Shown here one piece after another: positions 34,401-41,682 of a stretch of 45,509 bases of DNA (positions are counted from its first letter, which is position 1; each line of letters begins with the position of its first letter). The stretch spans positions 1 through 45,509 of the forward strand of contig CACWVU010000031.1 of assembly GCA_902764415.1 (NCBI GenBank). Reading direction: 5' to 3'. A model generated the notes under the pieces. That model had not been told where the DNA came from. It saw only the letters and a program-made list of their open reading frames with translations, and made no database searches. Made by a program: the position numbers and the translations under genes. This DNA is from an uncultured bacterium (lineage in GTDB: Bacteria > Verrucomicrobiota > Kiritimatiellia > RFP12 > UBA1067).

Positions 34401-37400
34401 ACCGCACCGACCAGAAGTTCTGCGTCGCCTCCGGCACCAACGGCGTCGACGACATTGCGATGAAGACCTACTTCGCCATCACCAACATGAACGAATGGGC
34501 CGAGTTTAACCCTGGCTCCACCAACTGGAACGAGACTTTCGATTTGCGCAACTACAACGACCCGAGCTTCCCCAAGGAGACGTTCTTCCAGGACCACATC
34601 ACCCCCAACGCCTGGAACGGCCACAACATTACTTTTGTCTCGAAAGAGATCAAGCGGTATTACGCGTCAGATGTGGCGGATCAATATTCCGGCATGGTGG
34701 GTAAGCTCCAGGGCTGCGGCGATGGCTACATCGACTTCACCCACACCGACCGACCGCTGGGGCTGGCGGAAGTCAACGTCTCCGCGCGCATCGGCCAGTC
34801 GATCTCCTTCGACACGATGAGCTACAGCGAGACCAGCATGTTCAAGGTCGACATCAGCGGCACGCGGGTAAAGTACTACTCCAACACCAACTACGTCTTC
34901 TTCGCGCCGGTCATCATGGCCAACAACATTGGTAGCCCGTATATCTATCAGGGCAACCAGATGGCCCCCGGCGCGGCAGTTTCGGTCGTTGCCTACTACT
35001 GGCCCGGGGTCGGCTGTTACGAGTTCCGCATCAGCCGCCTCTCCAACAACGACAACAACGCCAACAACTTCACCGGCAACTGCCCGCGCTACGTTCTTGC
35101 GCTCTACCGTTGGAGCAATGTCGGCGGCAAGATGGTTGCGACCTTGCTTCGCTCGCAGGCGTTTCAGAGCACCAACTATGCCAACGGAACCCGTCTCTGG
35201 GGAACCCCGTCCGGCAATGGCTCGCTCAGCACCACTGTGCCTAACAAGGACAATCCCAGGTATTGGGGCATGTTCATTTCCGTTCAGAACACCCCGACTG
35301 GCACCCTCGTCATCGGCGGCGTTTCCGATACAGCTGACAACAACACCTATAATAGCTTCGGCTCGCAAATGCCGGTGTACGGCGACGCGGGCAACATCAA
35401 CCCCGCCTGGAATTCCGCCCAGAACGGTGTGTCGCAAAGCCCCGGCCTGCCGAACGGCTACCGCGGCATTGCCTACCGCGACGATTCCGCAAGCAAGCTG
35501 ACCTATGGCGCCTATGGTGTTGCCGCCAAGGACTGTGCGGCGCGCTTCATCGGCATGCACCACTACGACTCGCCAACGCCGCCGGGCAACATCACCTATG
35601 CCGCGGAAGGGTCATACGTCGCCGACCACAATCCGCCCGCCGCGGGCAAGTCCAGGTTCTTCAACAATTTCAACGGCAACACGAGCGTCAACCGCTATCT
35701 GCGCATCTCCGAGTCTGACCCGGTTGCCGAGTGGCCCGATCTCGTTGAAGGCGTTGATCTCAGGTGGGCGCTCCAGGGCCAGCTGCAGCGGTACCATCCG
35801 AACCTCTATCCCACGGCTGCCTATGCCCAGGCGTACCGCGGTCTGTGTATGCCCACCGATCTTTCGCAGGATGTCGTCCTCAAGCTCCAGGCCGCCGGCA
35901 GCGGCGACTGGGAGGAGCGGGGTCGCAAAGCCGTGAGCGGCTATGGGCTTACCACCGTTTCGTTCCCTCTGCACATCACCGGCGAATGGAATACCCGCGT
36001 CACCTCCGGCGACAACAACGTCGAGCTTGTGGTCGCCGCCATCACCCAGGACCGCTGGGAAGCCCCTGACTACGAGGAAATCCGCTGGGCCGACGACGAC
36101 TTCGTCTACACCCAGGGCATCGTCAGCACCAACGAAACCCTCAAGCAGCAGGAGCTCCTCCTCCAGCCGAGCCGCGGCAAGTTGACCGAGCCGATGAGCA
36201 TGCGCGCGCCGATGATCCGCGGTCTGGGCAAGATCTCCTTCACTTATGCCGGCGCTGACGCCGACGCCGAAATCTGGGTGCAGATCGCCACCAACGACGT
36301 CGCCAACAACATCAGCACCCTCAACTACTCCCTTAAGGAAAGCCCCAGCGACTGGATTACCGTCGGCAAGTACGCCGCCAAAGAAAAGTCCGGCTATAAC
36401 GGCAAGCTGGTCGTCGGCGGCGTCGGCTCGGTAACCCACTACGTCGGCATCCATGACCGCCGCGACCTGCCGCGTCCGCTTCGCGGCATCTTCCGCATCC
36501 TGGTGCCCACCAACGTGATCATCGAGGCGCACAACCGGGCCTATCTTACCACCAACGTCGACTACGGCAAGATTACCATCCGCGGCATGACCGTCACCGA
36601 CGAGCCGGGGCTTTCCGATCGTTCCTGGCGCGGCTGGAACATGCGCACCGTCGGCGATGCGAGCGACACCGAGTACCGGATGTACCTGCCCGACACCACC
36701 CTCGCCGGCGAGGACGGGAGCGGCCTTGTGGGCGCGCTCAACAACTCGGTCAACAACATCGACGAAGACGACCCCGAACGCGCCAAGACCGAATATCCCA
36801 CCATCTTCTCGCCCACCTTCAAGGTTGAGGACGGACGCAAGAACGGCGTCGGCTCCGTCGACTTCCGCGCGCGCCTCTACCGCAGCACCAGCGCTTCCAC
36901 CGCCACCGCCTCCCAGTCCAAGGGCGGCAAGGTCTGGCTCTATGGCTCCACCAGTTCCATTGACGGCCCCTGGATGCTGCTCCAGGAGTACACGATCGAC
37001 AGCCAGGTGATGAAGACCTTTTCCTGGCAGACCGGCGACGAAAACTACCTTGCCATCAAGTTCGCCATTGCCGATCCCTCGGCCAAGACGACCGACTCGG
37101 AATACGAGCGCATCGTCATCGACGAGATCACCATCCGCGAGAAGGTGCAGCCCTCGGTCGGCTTCCTCTACGCGCGCCCGTTCCGCAACTACCTCTTCGA
37201 CCCGATCGAGGTGGCCGACATCCTCTCGCCCTCCGAGCAGCCGATCGTCGGCGAGAGCTGGGGCGTGCAGACCAAGGTGCTGCTGCGGCAGCTGGCGGAC
37301 GACATCGACACCGATCGTGGCTTTACCGTCAGCCTCTCCTATTATACTGGCGACAAGTGGGGCTACCCGCAGTGGCGCAACGAGCCCGAGGCCGTCAGCG

Positions 37401-39475
37401 GCATCGAGCTCATCCCGGTCGGCGACCCGACCAACCTCGTCTTCCGCTCCGTCGGCACTTCCGAGGAGACGCTCGTCCCGCCGGCGCAGGAGGGCGGCGT
37501 GGTGCAGTACCAGCTCACCATCAACTACTACGACCGCGGCGGCCGGGCGTACCACCAGACGCTTGAGGCGTATTCCGACTGGGAACAGCCGACCTGGTAC
37601 TATCCGATCGACAAGAACGTCGATGCGGGCGGCAACCGCGACCCCAAGTTCTTCTCGCCCTACACCATCCTCGACGCCGTCAGCCCCGGCCGCGCCTGGA
37701 TCAACGAGTTCAACTTCAACGACGGCACCGCCGCGGCGAACGGCGGCGTGAAGCCGGTCGACAACCAGTTCATCGAGCTCTGCATCCCGAGCGGCATCGA
37801 CATGAGCGGCTGGAAGCTCCGCCTCACCGACCTCAACTACAGCCAGTGGGTGATGGCCAAGCTCGGCTTCAACGGCCTGCCCGCCTCCAAGCTGTCGCCG
37901 ACCTCCACCAACAACTTCGAGTTCTATCTTCTCGAAAGCCCGGCGACCGACCTCGCCGGCGGCATCAACCGCCGCACCCCGGGTGCGCCGGAGGCCGACG
38001 GCACCTGGAACAACGACGGCCGCACGGCGAACGCCAAGGACGGCACCGTCGTCAACGAATACCCGTATCAGCTCGAGCTCATCCGCCCGAACGGCATCAT
38101 CGAGCACCAGATTGTCTTCGAGGGCACCAACACCGTCGCCCGCCGCAGCTACGGCTACCTCTATTCCGCCACCAACCTTGCCTACCAGCTCGAACTCGAC
38201 GAGGACCCGCCGTCGCCCAAGCGCATGGTGGTGGGGAGCGATCTGGACCGCGCTACCACCGACCCGACCGCCTACGGTTCCAGCGGCGTTATCGGCGGCG
38301 ACGCCTCCGGCGAACCCGCGCCCGGCGACGCCGAGACCTGGGTCTCCGGCCTGCAGTTCACCCCGGGCTGGCTCAACGAAGGGCAGATAATTCCTTATGA
38401 CTGGTACGTTTCCCCGAACGGCACCAACTGCTGGGTTTACTTCGTGAACCAAGGCGCCCATATCGTGCAGTTCCTCGGCACCAACTCTGCGCCCTACATG
38501 GTGGCGGTGGTGACCAAGGACCAGCAAACCAACATCACCTACCAGGTGGCGAAGTGGTACGCGGTCAACGTGGAGGAGAACGGTCAGACTACCGCCTCCG
38601 GCGAGCGCGGCACTTACGTCCATTATATTACGCCCACCAGCACCACCTACCGCGTCGTTGCCACCGAGACGGCCAATCCCGATCTCGCCGGGAACTACGA
38701 GCTTGACGAAGACAACCCCTACACCGACTCCGTCCTCAACTGGCTCACTTCGACGTGGCCAGAGTACGATTCCGAGGACATCCGCCTTGCGCGCTTCCAG
38801 GGCCTCAACAACACCTCGACCAACATTCCGCTTTCGCTCACCGAAATGTACTGGCTCGACATCCCGCCGGTGCCGGTGACCGAAGCGGAGCGCAACAGCC
38901 CCGACGGCGGCAGCAACTGGTGGCTCCGCGCCGGCATCACCAAGAGCCCCGTCGAGCACAAGATCTACCGCACCCGCGGCGGCGAAACGATTTGCTTCAC
39001 CAACCACGTGGTCGACATGACGATGTACATTTCCAACTCCGTCACTCTCGATGTCCATGCGCCGCAGCGCCTGCAAGGCCTCGACAACGCCCGGAGCGAC
39101 AGCTGGTCGGGCGCGTGGACGAGCGAGACTTTCAAGGTGCGCGCCAAGCTCGATCTTGGCTGGGAGACCAAGTTCCTGCCGTTCCGCAACTTTGTCTTTG
39201 GCCCCGGTTCCTTCACCGGCCCCGACGGCGGCTGGAGCGCCAACGTCCCCTCTGACGCGATCAGCCCCGAGCGCAAGATCGCCCCCTACACCGCGCGCAT
39301 CGAGATTCTCGACCCGTACTCGTCGGATTCGATTGGCAGAAGCTACGGCTGGCAGAACTACCCGAGCACCTCGTGCTTCTTCCTCTGGTCGATCGACACC
39401 GAGATCTACAATCTCCTCAGCGTCCAGACCCTCAAGGCCGACGACACCTATCCCGCAACCCAACCCACTCCCTAA
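28466..39475 (+). CDS. Giant secreted multidomain protein, about 3,669 aa
   Basis: The start at ATG 28466 gives a signal peptide (MIAAKGLTRRFAACAALVAFALLSFVSAPVRA) with AGGA 6 nt before. In-frame CTG 28451 or GTG 28445 cannot be excluded, because a perfect AGGAGGTGA stands upstream. Approximate layout: glycine-rich domain with GGGGGAGG runs (80-325); about five MBG-like repeats (330-875; NLVYNG..QIG...VGTYTVTATL); DUF2341 (880-990; NFPLLVRISESRLRG, LPYEVDTWN); LamG-like domain (990-1230; GVWHFNEG...ALDEYRLTKAVRS); a long region of unknown repeats rich in Asn, Thr and Tyr (1230-3070); LamG-terminal LTD-like domain (3075-3310; PGRAWINEFNFND...FIELCIPSGIDMSGWKL). No LPXTG, PEP-CTERM or autotransporter end is seen. 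Probably a surface or exported adhesin-like protein; ligand unknown. Confidence 0.85.
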   Translation: MIAAKGLTRRFAACAALVAFALLSFVSAPVRADEVQWAGVTIAYTNAVVTYSNPDDLDVSDLILTYTDISAPGSLTLPEEWSVRYLVVGGGGAGGTVPDANFRSSGQGGGGGAGGFATNTIKFAAQTYSIYVGAGGLPADDQTSSASGGDGGGSAITNTTTAAAVASVLGGGGGGAQSVGRDGGSGGGGSAFNNNATTGPRAGGSGVSGQGFNGGAGNTIRYAGGGGGAGAPGGNTASNNSGAGGDGLQSDITGELKYYAGGGGAGRSNGTAVRPGGLGGGGDGEGGSSAPATPGEDETGGGGGGGGRYSTGAAGGSGIVIIRLLMPAIAPDINTNQFFTGEALSATNAVSPGSNWDCYSGTMVATNKGNYTFWIVPKAGLRWKDNGGTEARSCNWQILQAFVPAAKVPTGTNLVYNGEEQIGSVPASSAYYTLSNEKQTTVGTYTVTATLNNPSGIVNCTWPGGSTDPRQFTFTIAKRILVRPTAKPGLTYTGSPQNGIQDSSDVNFYVLSGTTNATLTGDYVATATIGTVHHGNCEWADGDPAASGDSVDIPWRIGGQPVPKPTANDTLVYNFSNQVGIVTHGSENQYNIVNTNATDAGGYTAVATLVDSANYQWEGEAYGVSQIEIPWSIAQLPIEPAYFDGTTNFVYDTNDHFVVVAPADWTKYSHLESGSVTNATNAGIYQASFALQSTNYIWDTNPRTTEPLVLEWRIDQAPVKVPTTVALVYNGATQYGVKHSDDKARYHLYSGTIGGVNVQNYQATFVLNDPANNCWTTGGSDAQTFNWSITQAPNAITTLRLPSWKVEEVPVEHPVTVKADWKGDGEPHIDYSSSETGPWVENQPTNVGIYYVRATVAETTNWAAAERTVKFSIWSDPDRIFRDYVDLRVQGYHGEEPLTNFPLLVRISESRLRGFFYSRAGSTGEDMVFLDGVTESPLPYEVDTWNVNGESLVWVRLNVLTNNAPVRMYWTLREGEMPPGYTPEDVWSDYVGVWHFNEGDVSPAVDATGNGNYARPFSANPSATTNVMGAASGGSVGGARVVSVTEDQGGCRFVVSNTTDFVFNGNATISGWLKLTKAPGGQASATVGHVWPFSRRNSEASSDQDFGAYLFRSSTASVSLRGLQLYGDSTGTAGTIWPAQPLNVWTYFGVAYDGAHSTTLAGGAQRGNTSFTARTPIADIPRFEDSGENLAFGNIPGSASTYYSLVGALDEYRLTKAVRSESWLQAEFDTVNDTAFCTNSLVVKDGLKVNYWTDYPAFAPLAMEAGEYPTVCYNGRLAEGWASTNYVNIYDSTTNSVYPTAGGSYRVVFALDESYTGYELLEAEKGYFNLTLNGRTPYTDIAGNLGDSGRILLMNRHRIGTQDVVNHQGYFYNATDWQASVNENTFWELINPSAAGNIACPNLKPATESILWTKQYGVKLWHLINCRHGNTMNTARLIGQNYLSFSSSSYSIDNQEKQRATATTAGQIVMRNWIGTPDADYQTAAAVYSPCYDDGIGTIYFDAVNGWNNNIGNNYGICVEICTNVLGDATALLPPTDANITLVTVVTNEQSGVVETNYDYYAYADWKPVPFIAYKRDNTNEFVREDVPATGINLAIEHGGTTTNFYRIAVPLDIRTPARFRIRRTTYDSSILVNTADGNALILLDNILVSYPAMSADLKPLGKYDPDRRGKQVLGQELAMETPFPAQTDTDVFARAQPYYYVNPGVAGADSNNFVVAANLHYRWRYLRQRAVPTVGEDHGKLDPAYSQYYSDSFWRSVPLNPKGGYRSVDPLDLPAAAGDVEFWYELTMNTPYYEYVDYSGLDYGVPYDERHTAVTNHMTAAERDGGNTLLPSTGVDWFVRLREGKSDYEGAQVVVSGVINGVYEMDPIEDNMWRALVKIPVDTAGQLSFSFVGLNRQTRGATEFVENTDYFGPHAAETSALPGSGRLESYDDPAAVKKVTIDIDNTTGYIEFKFSDRFLTWGASRAEYQNFNNWSDAHRTDQKFCVASGTNGVDDIAMKTYFAITNMNEWAEFNPGSTNWNETFDLRNYNDPSFPKETFFQDHITPNAWNGHNITFVSKEIKRYYASDVADQYSGMVGKLQGCGDGYIDFTHTDRPLGLAEVNVSARIGQSISFDTMSYSETSMFKVDISGTRVKYYSNTNYVFFAPVIMANNIGSPYIYQGNQMAPGAAVSVVAYYWPGVGCYEFRISRLSNNDNNANNFTGNCPRYVLALYRWSNVGGKMVATLLRSQAFQSTNYANGTRLWGTPSGNGSLSTTVPNKDNPRYWGMFISVQNTPTGTLVIGGVSDTADNNTYNSFGSQMPVYGDAGNINPAWNSAQNGVSQSPGLPNGYRGIAYRDDSASKLTYGAYGVAAKDCAARFIGMHHYDSPTPPGNITYAAEGSYVADHNPPAAGKSRFFNNFNGNTSVNRYLRISESDPVAEWPDLVEGVDLRWALQGQLQRYHPNLYPTAAYAQAYRGLCMPTDLSQDVVLKLQAAGSGDWEERGRKAVSGYGLTTVSFPLHITGEWNTRVTSGDNNVELVVAAITQDRWEAPDYEEIRWADDDFVYTQGIVSTNETLKQQELLLQPSRGKLTEPMSMRAPMIRGLGKISFTYAGADADAEIWVQIATNDVANNISTLNYSLKESPSDWITVGKYAAKEKSGYNGKLVVGGVGSVTHYVGIHDRRDLPRPLRGIFRILVPTNVIIEAHNRAYLTTNVDYGKITIRGMTVTDEPGLSDRSWRGWNMRTVGDASDTEYRMYLPDTTLAGEDGSGLVGALNNSVNNIDEDDPERAKTEYPTIFSPTFKVEDGRKNGVGSVDFRARLYRSTSASTATASQSKGGKVWLYGSTSSIDGPWMLLQEYTIDSQVMKTFSWQTGDENYLAIKFAIADPSAKTTDSEYERIVIDEITIREKVQPSVGFLYARPFRNYLFDPIEVADILSPSEQPIVGESWGVQTKVLLRQLADDIDTDRGFTVSLSYYTGDKWGYPQWRNEPEAVSGIELIPVGDPTNLVFRSVGTSEETLVPPAQEGGVVQYQLTINYYDRGGRAYHQTLEAYSDWEQPTWYYPIDKNVDAGGNRDPKFFSPYTILDAVSPGRAWINEFNFNDGTAAANGGVKPVDNQFIELCIPSGIDMSGWKLRLTDLNYSQWVMAKLGFNGLPASKLSPTSTNNFEFYLLESPATDLAGGINRRTPGAPEADGTWNNDGRTANAKDGTVVNEYPYQLELIRPNGIIEHQIVFEGTNTVARRSYGYLYSATNLAYQLELDEDPPSPKRMVVGSDLDRATTDPTAYGSSGVIGGDASGEPAPGDAETWVSGLQFTPGWLNEGQIIPYDWYVSPNGTNCWVYFVNQGAHIVQFLGTNSAPYMVAVVTKDQQTNITYQVAKWYAVNVEENGQTTASGERGTYVHYITPTSTTYRVVATETANPDLAGNYELDEDNPYTDSVLNWLTSTWPEYDSEDIRLARFQGLNNTSTNIPLSLTEMYWLDIPPVPVTEAERNSPDGGSNWWLRAGITKSPVEHKIYRTRGGETICFTNHVVDMTMYISNSVTLDVHAPQRLQGLDNARSDSWSGAWTSETFKVRAKLDLGWETKFLPFRNFVFGPGSFTGPDGGWSANVPSDAISPERKIAPYTARIEILDPYSSDSIGRSYGWQNYPSTSCFFLWSIDTEIYNLLSVQTLKADDTYPATQPTP

Positions 39476-39584
39476 CCTTATTACTGGCTGCTGACTACCG
39501 GTTGCTGGCCGCTGAATACTACTCTCCCCCGTCCCCCCGCCTATCCTTATTACTGGTTGCTGACTACTGGCTGCTGGCCGCTGA
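39476..39584. repeat. Dispersed repeat family A, copies 1 and 2
   Basis: Two copies of a 40-bp unit starting CCTTATTACTGG and ending CTGCTGGCCGCTGA or TTGCTGGCCGCTGA. A third copy is at 41060-41110, on the other side of the ATPase gene and in the same orientation. Confidence 0.72.
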
Positions 39585-39666
39585 CCCCCCCCCCTAACTC
39601 CCTCGCGCGCGCCCGCGCGTCTCTGTCCTTTCCGTCCCTTTTGTCCCTTTCGTCCCTTCTCCCGCG

Positions 39667-39727
39667 CCAACTACCCGAACGAAAACGAGCCAACTACCCG
39701 AACGAAAACGAGCCAACTACCCGAACG
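39667..39727. repeat. 23-bp tandem repeat, 2.6 copies
   Basis: Unit AACTACCCGAACGAAAACGAG starting at 39669, 39692 and 39715 with exact 23-bp period. The last partial copy ends at the -35 box of the ATPase promoter. Confidence 0.85.
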
Positions 39728-39728
39728 G

Positions 39729-39757
39729 TTGCACATAAATAAAAAAAATGATATACT
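39729..39757 (+). promoter_or_regulatory. Sigma70-like promoter of the ATPase gene, leaderless layout
   Basis: TTGCAC (39729-39734), 17-bp A-rich spacer, TATACT (39752-39757), 10 nt to the ATG at 39768. No Shine-Dalgarno. Confidence 0.7.
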
Positions 39758-39767
39758 ACGCGCCGCT

Positions 39768-41048
39768 ATGAGCGATTATAAACAGCGTTTAGTAGACGAT
39801 ATCCTCAGCCTTAAATTGTCGTCCTCCGCGGCAGTATTGGTTGAAGGACCTAAATGGTGCGGCAAGACCACAACCTGCCTTCAGATTGCCAAAAGCAGTA
39901 TATATATGGACGAGCCAACGAAACGCGAGCAAAATATTAAGCTTGCCGCGATTTCTCCGGCCAAGATACTTTCTGGTGCTTACCCCAGGCTTATAGACGA
40001 ATGGCAGATTGCGCCGCAGCTGTGGGACGCGATACGTTTCAAGGCCGACCGCGAATCAATCATCGGTGGATATATGATTACGGGAAGTGCAGTACCCGTG
40101 GACGTAGACGAACTGAAGCATTCCGGCACCGGTCGTTTCTCCTGGCTAAAAATGAGGCCGATGTCATTGTGGGAATCCGGCGAGTCTTCGGGAACGGTTC
40201 GCCTCTCGGAGCTGTTTAGCGGACGGAAGCTTGTTGCCGAGGACGCGCAATCGCTCGATCTGGACCAGATGGCTGAGATCATTTGCCGCGGAGGATGGCC
40301 ACAGTCGCTGTTGATAAGTGGTCGCGCCAGGTTCGAGACCGCGAAGAACATCCTCCAGGCGATTGTCGAGCGGGACATCTCCCGCGTGGACGGAACTGCC
40401 CGCAATTCGGATCGGGCCCTAAAGCTGATGCGCTCATACGCACGCATCCAGGGGACGTCTGCGACGGCAAAGGTGATCAAAGCCGACCTCGCCGCCAACG
40501 AGATGGCAGAAGCGGACGATGATACGGTGTATTCGTATCTGAACGCTTTGCGGAAGCTTTTCATAGTTGAGGATTCCCATGCCTGGTGTCCCAACCTGCG
40601 CACCAAGGACGCCATCCGCACGACCGACACCAGATACTTCGTCGATCCGTCAATTGCCACTGCCGCGCTTGGCGCGGGCCCTGGAGAACTGATCAACGAC
40701 CTCAAAACGTTTGGTTTCCTTTTCGAGACCCTGGCCGTGCGCGATCTGCGGATCTACGCGGAGTCGCTTGGCGGAGAGGTTCGCCACTATCACGACAAGG
40801 CCGGTCTCGAATGCGACGCGGTGGTGCATCTGCCCAATGGGGAGTACGCGCTGTTTGAAGTGAAGACCGGCGGACAAAGGCTCATCGATGAAGGTGTGCA
40901 AACGCTGACCGAGCTATCGGGTCTTATCGCAGCCAAGAACCTTCGCGGTCCGGCGTTCACGATGGTGGTCACTGCAGTTGGAGACTACGCATATGCGCGC
41001 AAGGAGGATGGCGTCATAGTCTGCCCCCTGTCCGCCCTCCGCCCCTAA
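39768..41048 (+). CDS. AAA_14/DUF4143-type ATPase
   Basis: 426 aa. The ORF is open further 5' to a TTG that is really the -35 box, so the ATG at 39768 is used. Walker A GPKWCGKT (27-34), Walker B-like YPRLIDEWQIAP, sensor-like YMITGSAVP. C-terminal DUF4143 domain contains FLFETLAVRDLRIYAESLGG and a PD-(D/E)XK-like end, LECDAVVHLPNGEYALFEVKTGG. Members are patchily distributed and often lie in accessory regions; the biological role of the family is not established. It is flanked on both sides by the same repeat families and looks less G+C-rich than its neighbours by eye, which suggests acquisition. Confidence 0.9.
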   Translation: MSDYKQRLVDDILSLKLSSSAAVLVEGPKWCGKTTTCLQIAKSSIYMDEPTKREQNIKLAAISPAKILSGAYPRLIDEWQIAPQLWDAIRFKADRESIIGGYMITGSAVPVDVDELKHSGTGRFSWLKMRPMSLWESGESSGTVRLSELFSGRKLVAEDAQSLDLDQMAEIICRGGWPQSLLISGRARFETAKNILQAIVERDISRVDGTARNSDRALKLMRSYARIQGTSATAKVIKADLAANEMAEADDDTVYSYLNALRKLFIVEDSHAWCPNLRTKDAIRTTDTRYFVDPSIATAALGAGPGELINDLKTFGFLFETLAVRDLRIYAESLGGEVRHYHDKAGLECDAVVHLPNGEYALFEVKTGGQRLIDEGVQTLTELSGLIAAKNLRGPAFTMVVTAVGDYAYARKEDGVIVCPLSALRP

Positions 41049-41059
41049 CCCCGGGCCTG

Positions 41060-41110
41060 TCCTTATCACTGGCTGCTGACTACTGGTTGCTGTCCGCTGA
41101 ACACTACTCC
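41060..41110. repeat. Dispersed repeat family A, copy 3
   Basis: CCTTATCACTGGCTGCTGAC... through CCGCTGAACACTACTCC, matching copy 1 at 39476-39526 including its right flank. Confidence 0.7.
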
Positions 41111-41207
41111 CACTTGCCCCCTCCCGTCCTGCTCGTCCCTTCCGTTCCTTCTGTCCCGTTCGCGCGGCGTCCGCCACCCCACCACCCCACCACCTAACCA
41201 TTCACCC

Positions 41208-41415
41208 CGAGCCCTGCCTACTTTCATCGGAGTTCCCTCAAGCGGCGAGGCGGGGATGTGATGCGAGTGAGAAGGCGGGTGCGCGTCCCCTCGCCCTTCG
41301 TGTTCCCATATAGGCCTGGGCGAAGTTTCCCTCGCGGCTCCCACCTGCCTGCCTCCCAGAGCCTTCCCAAGCGGCGGAGCGGGGAGTAATGCGAGTGAGG
41401 AGGCGGGTGCGGGTC
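41208..41415. repeat. Dispersed repeat family D, copies 2 and 3
   Basis: Copy 2 (41208-41290) and copy 3 (41340-41415) share CCTGCCT, TTCCC, AAGCGGCGAGGCGG or AAGCGGCGGAGCGG and ATGCGAGTGAG, followed by AGGCGGGTGCG. Copy 1 is at 19776-19860. Confidence 0.62.
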
Positions 41416-41509
41416 GCCGTAAGAGTGGTCTTATGCGCAACCAGTGATAGGATTCAGGCGGCCAGTGTAAACCAGTCCGGTTGTCCTCGGCGCGGAAGGC
41501 GACGAAAGT

Positions 41510-41600
41510 CACCCGCGACGAGACCGAGCATTAGCTCCCCGCGACGCCGCGCCCGCCACTCACCCGCGACGAGACCGAGCATCAGCATCCCCGCCGAGCC
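41510..41600. repeat. Dispersed repeat family E, copies 2 and 3
   Basis: CACCCGCGACGAGACCGAGC followed by ATTAGCTCC or ATCAGCATCC; copy 1 is at 22479-22518 between mnmG and dnaA. Confidence 0.7.
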
Positions 41601-41622
41601 AAAAAAAATTTCATTTACCCCC

Positions 41623-41652
41623 TTGTCACCCGAATGGGTAATATGGTATAAT
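41623..41652 (+). promoter_or_regulatory. Strong sigma70-like promoter of the 1195-aa protein gene
   Basis: TTGTCA (41623-41628), 18-bp spacer, TATAAT (41647-41652), about 24-nt leader with AGGAGG 5 nt before the ATG at 41683. Together these are the strongest expression signals in the window. Confidence 0.75.
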
Positions 41653-41682
41653 TCAGACATCTCAACAAACCAGGAGGTTACT

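Larger units (their letters stand above)
39476..39767. other. Repeat-rich intergenic region before the ATPase gene
   Basis: 292 bp. Family A copies 1 and 2 (39476-39526 and 39545-39584), GTCCCTT repeats (39625-39661), a 23-bp tandem repeat (39667-39727) and the promoter at 39729-39757. No terminator with a U-tract is seen after the giant gene. Confidence 0.6.
41049..41682. other. Repeat-rich intergenic region before the second large secreted protein
   Basis: 634 bp with no supported gene; the open frame running through it is a read-through from the downstream gene. It holds repeat A copy 3 (41060-41110), GTCCCTT repeats (41129-41160), repeat D copies 2 and 3 (41208-41290, 41340-41415), repeat E copies 2 and 3 (41510-41540, 41560-41600) and the promoter at 41623-41652. 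Confidence 0.65.

Noticed and set aside
38993..39012. Third parS-like CCACGTGG in the giant gene
   Set aside because: Only the 8-bp core matches; the outer TGTTN/NAACA positions do not.
35612..39670. 1352-codon open frame on the minus strand
   Set aside because: Antisense to the 3' part of the giant secreted-protein gene, whose sense frame has clear domains.
41389..41682. Upstream extension of the 1195-aa protein
   Set aside because: It crosses repeats, the promoter and the Shine-Dalgarno, and would bury the signal peptide.
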